A stretch of DNA of 36,413 bases from Alistipes sp. (GTDB taxonomy: Bacteria; Bacteroidota; Bacteroidia; Bacteroidales; Rikenellaceae): NCBI GenBank assembly GCA_017465055.1, contig JAFTWZ010000041.1, positions 1-36,413 on the forward strand, read 5' to 3'. Of this stretch, positions 30,453-36,413 are shown piece after piece (within the stretch, counting starts at the first letter, position 1; each line of letters begins with the position of its first letter). A model generated the notes under the pieces. That model did no database searches. It was given only the letters and a program-made list of their open reading frames with translations, and was not told where the DNA came from. The position numbers were made by a program, and so were the translations under genes.

Positions 30453-30962
30453 TTATGCGATTTTAGAACTATAGAGACGTACTATGGGCCAAGCGATAAT
30501 GAGCGAGAGAGCAGAGCTACACACTATCGTGAGCACAAGCTGCAGAGGCATAGCAAACGACAGACGCTCCAGAACGAAGAACATAGCGTGGTGTAGCACA
30601 AGCATAGCTCCTACATAAGTCATAATGTTTCGCATCGACATACGCGAGAAGAGCGATGTCTGGTCGCCGTGCTCGACACCGCGACGCGTAGTGATATATA
30701 GCACCCAGCTACGAAGCACCGAGAGCGGCAGCAACGTCGCGGTATACAACCCTGCGCCACCCTGAGCAAGGTCCATAACCAGGCCTACGGCCAACGTAGC
30801 CAGCATAACCCAGATTGTACGCCACTCCATAGGTAGTAGCATAACCACAATGGGGAAGATCATAGGCCTAAGCCACAAGGCTATCGACAGCTCGTCGAGG
30901 ATGAATATCTGGAGAAACAACACCATAAGTGTCATTCCTATATATGGTACGCTTCTAAACAT
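30453..30962 (-). CDS. mreD: Rod-shape determining membrane protein MreD (169 aa)
   Basis: Small, very hydrophobic protein with about five helices (IGMTLMVLFLQIFIL, MIFPIVVMLLP, WVMLATLAVGLVMDL and two more) and the short conserved GLVMDLAQGG stretch. The family is poorly conserved; the assignment rests on size, helices and position between mreC (27-bp gap) and the PBP2 gene (2-bp gap). It acts in the inner membrane with MreC and RodA. Confidence 0.9.
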   Translation of the reverse strand: MFRSVPYIGMTLMVLFLQIFILDELSIALWLRPMIFPIVVMLLPMEWRTIWVMLATLAVGLVMDLAQGGAGLYTATLLPLSVLRSWVLYITTRRGVEHGDQTSLFSRMSMRNIMTYVGAMLVLHHAMFFVLERLSFAMPLQLVLTIVCSSALSLIIAWPIVRLYSSKIA

Positions 30963-30989
30963 CTGTTTTTCTGTTTTTCACCTTCAAAG

Positions 30990-31838
30990 TTATAGGTTTA
31001 GCTCCTGCTTAAGCTCCTCAAGCTCGCCGTAGTGAGTATTCTCGACGATGAGCACGTTGTCAAGGCGCGACATATCTGCCGCAATGGCTATCACGGCGCT
31101 ATATGCCGACTTTGTAGAGTTCAGCTCGCACTCCTCGATAGTGCCAATCGTCACACCATCGGGCAGACGCTCCGAGCGCACCTCTACGACCATACCTTCG
31201 CGTGGCTCGGCATAGACCGAGATATCCTGCGCCTCGACCCTATACTTCGAGTCGCCAGACCATATTATCATACAGACGTGATCGTTGTCAACAAGGCGAC
31301 CACCAGTGCTAAACTCTACGTTGAGCATAGGTTGCACGACGCAGTAGTGCGAGCTACACGACACCACGTAGCCAACAAGCTCGTTGTTAGGCGTCACCAC
31401 GCCCATATTAGGCGCTATACCCTCCTCCGCGCCTCGATCGAGGATTATGAAGTTACGCATACGGTTTGTCGTCATCGACACAACACGAGCCTCGCGGTAG
31501 CGGAAGTGACCTTCGTGCCGCGTGGCAAGGCTATCGACTACCGCATCGCTAACCTCCTCGCCACCGAGTGTTACGTCGAGATCGTCATACTGCGCAACAC
31601 GCTCACTAAGCTCGGCCACACGCGCTGCAAGCTGGCGATTGTTCTCCGCGAGCGAGAAGAAGTGCTCGACATCGGTAATAGTACCACTGATAGCGCCTCC
31701 TACGGCCGTCGTGCGCGACAGTATCTTAGCCTCGGTATATGGCGACGACGAGGCATAACTCCAGAGTGCTACCCCCTCAATAATGAGGAAGAGCACCAAG
31801 ACGTATATACGTTTTATAAACTCTATGAGTCTGTGCAT
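30990..31838 (-). CDS. mreC: Rod-shape determining protein MreC (282 aa)
   Basis: One N-terminal membrane helix (about 11-30, VLVLFLIIEGVALW), a coiled coil (about 60-95, ENNRQLAARVAELSERVAQ), then two beta domains with the family's ARVVSMTTNRMRNFIILDRG..EGI..NMGVVTPN.LVGYV segment and a VRSERLPDGVTIG segment near the C-terminus. MreC bridges MreB and the periplasmic PBP2/RodA enzymes. It lies 115 bp downstream of mreB, with two stem-loops in the gap, and 27 bp upstream of mreD. Confidence 0.95.
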   Translation of the reverse strand: MHRLIEFIKRIYVLVLFLIIEGVALWSYASSSPYTEAKILSRTTAVGGAISGTITDVEHFFSLAENNRQLAARVAELSERVAQYDDLDVTLGGEEVSDAVVDSLATRHEGHFRYREARVVSMTTNRMRNFIILDRGAEEGIAPNMGVVTPNNELVGYVVSCSSHYCVVQPMLNVEFSTGGRLVDNDHVCMIIWSGDSKYRVEAQDISVYAEPREGMVVEVRSERLPDGVTIGTIEECELNSTKSAYSAVIAIAADMSRLDNVLIVENTHYGELEELKQELNL

Positions 31839-31867
31839 AACTAAGTTGCGAGCCTTAAAAATCCTTA

Positions 31868-31936
31868 GCGAGGCTGCCGCACTTATGCCGACAGCCCCTC
31901 TAATTTACGATACCCGATTAGGTCGTTACGAACGAC
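31868..31936 (-). promoter_or_regulatory. Intercistronic stem-loops between mreB and mreC
   Basis: On the minus strand GTCGTT-CGT-AACGAC (31936-31922) is followed by a second, imperfect GGCTG...CAGCC hairpin (about 31897-31872) and then ATTTTT. They may mark an RNA-processing or partial-termination point that lowers mreC expression relative to mreB. Confidence 0.4.
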
Positions 31937-31953
31937 TATTTTAACCTATGCGA

Positions 31954-32982
31954 CTACTTCTCGCCACCCATAAGGAATGAGAAGTTGCCGACGTTGTTGA
32001 GTGCGATGCACGTACCGCGCGCGATGGCACGCAGCGGATCGTCGGCGATGTGTACGGGCAATCCTGACTTCTTAGACAGACGCTCATCAAGGCCCTTGAT
32101 AAGCGCACCACCACCAGCCAGATAGATACCATTCTTGACCACATCGGAGTAGAGCTCTGGCGGCATCTCCTCGAGCACCTCCATAAGAGCGTTGTCGAGC
32201 TTGACGAGCGACTTATCGAGCGCGTAGGCTATCTCGCTATAGTTGAGCGTTACGGTCTGTGGCAGGTTGGTGAGCATATTCGAGCCTGTGAAGATGTAGT
32301 CCTCGGGCTCGTTCTCAAGTTCTGGCACTGCAGCACCGATAGCACACTTGATATCCTCTGCCGTACGCTCACCGATACGTATACCGTGCTGCTGGCGGAT
32401 ATAGTTCTGGATGTCGTAGGTAAAGACGTCGCCAGCGACGTTGATAGACTTCGAGCATACGATACCTCCGAGCGAGATACAAGCAATCTCCGAAGTACCG
32501 CCACCGATATCGATGATAAGGTTACCCTCTGGAGCCTCGACGTCGAGACCAGCACCGAGCGCTGCGGCCATAGGCTCGAAGATAAGGTATATCTCGCGGC
32601 CACCGGCGTGCTGTGCTGAGTCACGCACTGCACGAATCTCTACGTTGGTCGAGCCAGAAGGGATACATATCATCATACGCAACGATGGCGCGAACATACC
32701 ACGCGTAGCACCCACCTTCTTGATAAGACCACGAAGCATAAGCTCGGTAGCCTCGAAGTCGGCGATAACGCCATCCTTGAGAGGGCGAATAGTGCGGATG
32801 TTCGAGTGCGTCTTACCATCCATAAGACGAGCCTTGTGACCTATAGCCATAAGGTCACCAGTCTTGATGCTTAGAGCCACAATCGAGGGCTCGTCGACAA
32901 CGACCTTACCGTTGTACATAATGAGCGTATTGGCCGTACCGAGGTCAATAGCTAACTCTTGTGTCAATGAAAATATTCCCAT
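31954..32982 (-). CDS. mreB: Rod-shape actin homologue MreB (342 aa)
   Basis: Near-canonical MreB at typical length. It starts MGIFSLTQELAIDLGTANT with phosphate-1 loop IDLGTANT (12-19). It has the GSTNVEIRAV and AGGREIYLIFEPMAAALG blocks, the phosphate-2 region DIGGGTSEIA (about 162-171) and the adenosine segment YLAGGGALIKGLDERL. The N-terminus lacks a long amphipathic helix. MreB polymerises on ATP at the inner membrane and guides the elongation machinery. First gene of the mre operon; the leader is long (about 245 nt from the predicted promoter at 33234). Divergent from gpsA. Confidence 0.98.
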   Translation of the reverse strand: MGIFSLTQELAIDLGTANTLIMYNGKVVVDEPSIVALSIKTGDLMAIGHKARLMDGKTHSNIRTIRPLKDGVIADFEATELMLRGLIKKVGATRGMFAPSLRMMICIPSGSTNVEIRAVRDSAQHAGGREIYLIFEPMAAALGAGLDVEAPEGNLIIDIGGGTSEIACISLGGIVCSKSINVAGDVFTYDIQNYIRQQHGIRIGERTAEDIKCAIGAAVPELENEPEDYIFTGSNMLTNLPQTVTLNYSEIAYALDKSLVKLDNALMEVLEEMPPELYSDVVKNGIYLAGGGALIKGLDERLSKKSGLPVHIADDPLRAIARGTCIALNNVGNFSFLMGGEK

Positions 32983-33233
32983 ATCTATTACTATTTATTT
33001 GCTTACTGGTTGCTCGGCCGAAAGATGCGTTAAGCTTAGATTAGACCATCTAACCGCTCTACCCACCTACGCACAAAGCATAAAATTAGCCGTTCGACCC
33101 ACACTTTTTACCAACACCTACTCTCGAGTAGACAAAAAAAGCGACTCGTGACGCAACCTCGCATCAGGGTCGAAACCTTCACGCAATCAACACATTAGAC
33201 CCTTTTCGAGCCAAACCGTGCGATACTCCTTTG

Positions 33234-33266
33234 CAAAGATAGGAAAAAGATATGGACATTTTGCAA
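33234..33266 (-). promoter_or_regulatory. Promoter of the mre operon
   Basis: TTG (33266-33264), 22-bp spacer (slightly long), TATCTTTG (33241-33234) on the minus strand. It implies a 5' leader of about 245 nt. The 330-bp intergenic stretch 32983-33312 holds this leader, with a T7 run near 33140, and the gpsA promoter; no further gene is seen in it. Confidence 0.5.
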
Positions 33267-33287
33267 GAGTTTTCACATTTTTTTTGT

Positions 33288-33295
33288 TAATTTTG
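33288..33295 (+). promoter_or_regulatory. -7 box of gpsA
   Basis: TAATTTTG, 17 bp upstream of the ATG at 33313, implying a very short leader. It lies only about 50 bp from the divergent mre box, so the two promoters overlap. Confidence 0.45.
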
Positions 33296-33312
33296 TCAAT
33301 AATTTTTTGCCT

Positions 33313-34317
33313 ATGAATCAAGCGAGCAATCCCAAGTGTGCCGTAGTAGGCTATGGCAGTTGGGCAACAGCCATTGTCAAGACACTTACCGTAAACCACC
33401 ACCACGTAGATTGGCTGGTGCTTAACGACGATATACGCGAGTCGCTCGAGACACGCAGCCTCAACTCTAAGTACCTCCCCTGGTGCTACATCGACCGCGA
33501 GTTTTTCACCGCCTCGGCCGATATCAACGAGGTGGTGCGCGATGCCGACATAGTAATCCTCGCGATGCCCTCGGCATTTCTCAAGAAGTTCCTCGAACCG
33601 CTGACCGTAAGCCTTGCCGATAAGATCGTGGTCTCGGCCGTCAAGGGCATCATCCCTGGCGACTACCTGACCATCGTCGAACATATGAACCGCTATTACG
33701 ACGTGCCTATGTCGAACCTTGCCGTGGTGACTGGGCCATCACACGCCGAGGAGGTTGGCCAGTGTCAGCTTTCGTACCTCACCGTTGCTGCCGATAATAT
33801 GGAGACGGCCGAGCGTGTACGCGACGTACTCAACAACGACTTCTTCCGCTGTAGCCTCTCCGACGATGTCCTCGGTGTCGAGGCTGCTGCCATAATGAAG
33901 AATGTCTACGCCTTAGCTGTCGGTATGGCCGTAGGCCTACGCTATGGCGACAACTTCCTCGCAGTGCTCATATCGTGCTGTGCCGCCGAGATGAAGCACT
34001 TCATTGACGAGGCAGTGCCTAAGGAGGGGCGCAACGTCAACACTGCAGCATATATGGGCGACCTGCTTGTCACCTGCTACTCGCCACTGAGCCGCAACCG
34101 CCGCCTCGGCACGCTTCTTGGCAAGGGTTGCTCGGTCAAGAGTGCTCTGAACGAGATGACGATGGTCGCCGAAGGATACTACGCTGCGGAGTGCATACGC
34201 CGTAGCTCTATGCGCCGCAACATCGAGATGCCTATAGCCGATATGGTATGGGAGGTGCTCTACAACAAAGCATCGGCACGTAAGGCTATGCAGGCCCTGA
34301 CGCTCACACTACACTAA
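33313..34317 (+). CDS. gpsA: NAD(P)H-dependent glycerol-3-phosphate dehydrogenase (334 aa)
   Basis: Start chosen at ATG 33313 (MNQASNPKCAVVG); an in-frame TTG at 33307 is less likely. Rossmann motif VVGYGSWATA, a variant of the usual GxGxWGTA. Then VILAMPSAFLKKFL, VSAVKGI, VTGPSHAEEV and the catalytic-Lys region AAAIMKNVYALAVGMAVGL with GDN. The family's GDLLVTCYSPLSRNRRLG stretch is near residue 245. It converts dihydroxyacetone phosphate to sn-glycerol-3-phosphate for phospholipid synthesis in the cytoplasm. Length is standard. pgi follows 42 bp downstream on the same strand, probably co-transcribed. Confidence 0.95.
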   Translation: MNQASNPKCAVVGYGSWATAIVKTLTVNHHHVDWLVLNDDIRESLETRSLNSKYLPWCYIDREFFTASADINEVVRDADIVILAMPSAFLKKFLEPLTVSLADKIVVSAVKGIIPGDYLTIVEHMNRYYDVPMSNLAVVTGPSHAEEVGQCQLSYLTVAADNMETAERVRDVLNNDFFRCSLSDDVLGVEAAAIMKNVYALAVGMAVGLRYGDNFLAVLISCCAAEMKHFIDEAVPKEGRNVNTAAYMGDLLVTCYSPLSRNRRLGTLLGKGCSVKSALNEMTMVAEGYYAAECIRRSSMRRNIEMPIADMVWEVLYNKASARKAMQALTLTLH

Positions 34318-34359
34318 GAGACAACCAACAAACGGAAACAATTATAAACAATTATAGCT

Positions 34360-35691
34360 ATGAAACTTATCAATTTCGATGCCCGTCACAGTGGCGTCAC
34401 CATCAATGCCGATATGCAGGCTGAGGCTCAGCGTGCCAATCATCTTCTCCACTCGGGCGAGGGCGCCGGTAACGACTTCCTCGGCTGGGTAAACCTTCCA
34501 AGCTCTATCACAGACGAGCATATGGCTGACATCAAGCGCGTAGCAGAGCGTCTACGCTCTAAGGCCGAGGTGGTTGTCTGCATCGGTATCGGCGGCTCTT
34601 ACCTCGGCGCTAAGGCCGTACTTGAGGCTATGACCAACTCGTTCGAGTCGCTTAAGAAGCGCCACGACAACCCCACTGTAGTATTCGCCGGCGAGAACAT
34701 CTCGGAGGATTACACCTACGAGCTTATGGAGGCTCTCAAGGAGTACTCTATTGCCGCTATCGTAATCTCTAAGTCGGGCACTACCACCGAGCCAGCTATC
34801 GCCTTCCGCCTTCTCAAGGCCGAGATCGAGCGCCGCTACGGCAAGGCCGAGGCTGCAGAGCGCATCGTAGCCATCACCGACAAGGCTCGTGGTGCACTCA
34901 AGACCCTCGCAACACAGGAGGGCTACGACACCTTCATCATCGAGGATAACGTGGGTGGCCGCTACTCGGTACTCTCGCCCGTAGGCCTGCTTCCATTGGC
35001 CGTTGCAGGTGTCGACGTCGAGGCCTTCGTTGAGGGTGCGCGCGATATGGAGCGCCTCACCAGCGAGGCTACGCCTATTGAGGAGAACCCAGCAGCACAG
35101 TATGCTATCGTGCGCAACGAGCTCTATAAGGCTGGCAAGAAGATCGAGATTCTCGGTTCGTATGAGCCTAAGTTGCAGTATATTGCCGAGTGGTGGAAGC
35201 AGCTCTATGGCGAGTCAGAGGGTAAGGAGCTTAAGGGTATCTTCCCAGCAAGCGTGACACTCACTGCCGACCTTCACTCTATGGGTCAGTATATCCAGGA
35301 GGGTGAGCGCACGCTCTTCGAGACCATTATCTCGGTTAAGAACTCGAAGTACGAGGTTAAGGTGGAGTCTGACGATGCAAACCTCGACGGTCTAAACTTC
35401 CTCACTGGTAAGCGCCTCTCGGAGATCAACAAGATGGCTGAGCTCGGCGTACGTCTGGCACACATCGACGGTGGTGTCCCCAACCTCGTTATCGAGATTG
35501 AGCGCATCGACGAGCGCACCATAGGTCAGCTGCTATACTTCTTCGAGAAGGGTTGCGGCATCAGCGGCTATATGCTTGGTGTTAACCCATTTAACCAGCC
35601 AGGTGTCGAAGCATATAAGAAGAATATGTTTGCGCTTCTGGACAAGCCTGGCTACGAGGAGGAGTCTAAGGCTATCAAGGCACGACTATAG
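34360..35691 (+). CDS. pgi: Glucose-6-phosphate isomerase (443 aa)
   Basis: Bacterial short-type isomerase (about 440-450 residues). Sugar-phosphate motifs: [20 protein letters not shown] (about 70-89), [12 protein letters not shown] (about 136-147), [16 protein letters not shown] (about 204-219, catalytic Arg), Glu in the [13 protein letters not shown] region (about 278-290) and a Lys near the C-terminus in [14 protein letters not shown]. It interconverts glucose-6-phosphate and fructose-6-phosphate in the cytoplasm. Likely second gene of a unit with gpsA. Confidence 0.96.
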   Translation: MKLINFDARHSGVTINADMQAEAQRANHLLHSGEGAGNDFLGWVNLPSSITDEHMADIKRVAERLRSKAEVVVCIGIGGSYLGAKAVLEAMTNSFESLKKRHDNPTVVFAGENISEDYTYELMEALKEYSIAAIVISKSGTTTEPAIAFRLLKAEIERRYGKAEAAERIVAITDKARGALKTLATQEGYDTFIIEDNVGGRYSVLSPVGLLPLAVAGVDVEAFVEGARDMERLTSEATPIEENPAAQYAIVRNELYKAGKKIEILGSYEPKLQYIAEWWKQLYGESEGKELKGIFPASVTLTADLHSMGQYIQEGERTLFETIISVKNSKYEVKVESDDANLDGLNFLTGKRLSEINKMAELGVRLAHIDGGVPNLVIEIERIDERTIGQLLYFFEKGCGISGYMLGVNPFNQPGVEAYKKNMFALLDKPGYEEESKAIKARL

Positions 35692-35720
35692 AGAATTTGA
35701 CGCGATAATTTTATATTTTC

Positions 35721-35790
35721 TGGTGCTATGCACCACCTTATGATTAAGAGGACTTGTTGAAGTAAATTTCACAAGTCCTCATAATCATAA
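35721..35790 (+). terminator. Two stem-loops after pgi
   Basis: First, TGGTGC-TAT-GCACCA (35721-35735), preceded by ATTTTATATTTTC. Second, a long inverted repeat with 20-bp arms at 35738-35757 and 35771-35790 (one mismatch) around a 13-nt loop. Neither is followed by a U tract on the plus strand, so termination is likely but not of the textbook type. The long arms could also be a small palindromic repeat. Confidence 0.55.
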
Positions 35791-35883
35791 TGCCTGCTAA
35801 AAGGTGGTTAAGGGAGTAGGCTGGTCGGTGCGGCTTGCGCGTGAAAGGGGTATAGGGTTAGGGAGGTTGTGGCGTTAGCGAAA

Positions 35884-35905
35884 GCGCGGTTAAAGCGTTG
35901 TCGCT
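35884..35905. repeat. 22-bp dispersed repeat, copy 2 (inverted)
   Basis: Exact reverse complement of 3741-3762, lying just outside the short copy of the dispersed element. Confidence 0.75.
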
Positions 35906-35925
35906 AAACGTATGGTTGCATTCTA

Positions 35926-36208
35926 ATCGTCACCCCGAGGAGGAGCAGGTATAAGTTTGCGGAGTGTGATAACGCCACTATGCTCCGACGTGGGGGTCTT
36001 CCGCTGTTTATAGGGCTGTGCGGAGTGAGATTGATAGTCGTGCGGAGCACTAATGCAATTCTTACGCATCAGTGCGGAGGTATAAAAAAAGGAAGATCGC
36101 CACAGAATTGCATATACCCAAGTAGGTATCACTACCGCTATTAGATGCAATTCTTCGCGATGACGTATTAATATTATTAATTACTCCACAAGGATTACAG
36201 ATTGATCC
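35926..36208 (-). repeat. Dispersed intergenic element, short copy (283 bp)
   Basis: Reverse complement of the element at 10113-10511, lacking the 71-bp tandem duplication and the 45-bp repeat expansion. It is clearly alignable over its whole length. Just outside its inner end (36209-36262) lies CCCGATTTTTT...GAATTTTACAGTGAGCC, which resembles the sequence after the long copy at about 10540-10580. Confidence 0.8.
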
Positions 36209-36289
36209 CTATTTTCGCCCGATTTTTTTATGCCCCGCCAGAATTTTACAGTGAGCCGTAATTAGTAGCGAAGAAATTAGTAATAAAGT

Positions 36290-36406
36290 GGCTGAATAAA
36301 AAGTGTATTTTGTCGTTATGCTCGCCCTCAAAATGCTCATTTACGCTCAGTAAACTCCGCTTTTTCGGGCATCGCAGGCCTAAAACTACATCTTTTTATT
36401 CAACCT
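36290..36406. repeat. MITE-like element, copy 2 (117 bp)
   Basis: Terminal inverted repeats GGCTGAATAAAAAG and CTTTTTATTCAACC. The body is almost the exact reverse complement of 15212-15331. It runs to within a few bases of the window end. The 722-bp stretch after pgi holds only this, the dispersed element, the 22-bp repeat and the hairpins. Confidence 0.75.
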
Positions 36407-36413
36407 CATAACA

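Noticed and set aside
32983-33233. Riboswitch or attenuator in the mre leader
   Set aside because: A T7 run is present near 33140 but I could not find a convincing stem before it or any known riboswitch pattern.
33307-33312. TTG start for gpsA
   Set aside because: The ATG at 33313 fits the family N-terminus and needs no alternative start codon.
35923-36150. Minus-strand open frame of 75 codons
   Set aside because: It is the short copy of the same repeat read in the matching frame; no independent sign of a gene.

Overview
The window reads as chromosomal DNA of a Bacteroidales bacterium, most likely Rikenellaceae (Alistipes-like). The reasons are the BACON-domain lipoproteins whose cleavage Cys is followed by acidic residues, the lack of clear Shine-Dalgarno sequences, the TTTG-19/20-TAnnTTTG promoters, the DUF1573 and DUF5723-type proteins, and a complete mreB-mreC-mreD-PBP2-rodA-surE block. 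The genus is an inference; the order is well supported.

Layout. (1) 1-223: possible end of a gene that begins outside the window, a terminator and a short direct repeat. (2) 224-9729, all minus strand: five putative surface lipoproteins and one family-2 glycosyltransferase. Four lipoproteins (714, 342, 645 and 547 codon reading frames) are mosaics of BACON domains and Tyr/Gly/Asp-rich beta modules; the fifth is Fn3-like. (3) 9730-11070: 1.3 kb without a gene, full of repeats: a 399-bp dispersed element, palindromic-core 28-bp repeats, a GA/CT foldback, a 10-bp-period repeat and a solo inverted-repeat end. (4) 11071-11431: tRNA-Val(UAC) and tRNA-Asn(GUU), each with its own promoter. (5) 11686-15140, plus strand: a DUF1573 protein and the two subunits of an NfnAB/SudBA-type flavin iron-sulfur oxidoreductase. 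(6) 15336-19644, minus: a ClpA-type unfoldase and ribosomal protein S1. (7) 19886-23749, minus: a large lipoprotein followed by a DUF5723-like outer-membrane protein. (8) 24048-26279, plus: a small lipoprotein and a NarL-type histidine kinase/response regulator pair. (9) 26281-32982, minus: the cell-shape operon mreB-mreC-mreD-mrdA-rodA-surE. (10) 33313-35691, plus: gpsA and pgi. (11) 35692-36413: hairpins, an inverted second copy (283 bp) of the 10.1 kb element and a second copy of a 118-bp MITE-like repeat first seen at 15.2 kb.

How it fits together. The mre block makes the rod-elongation complex: MreB filament, MreC/MreD, the RodA glycosyltransferase and the PBP2 transpeptidase. The neighbouring gpsA and pgi supply phospholipid precursor and central carbon metabolism. 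The lipoprotein array looks like a diversifying cell-surface locus. The least explained material is (a) the six-copy 'YYGD' module family and its mosaic spread over four adjacent genes and (b) the paired repeat families that bracket about 25 kb of housekeeping genes in opposite orientation.
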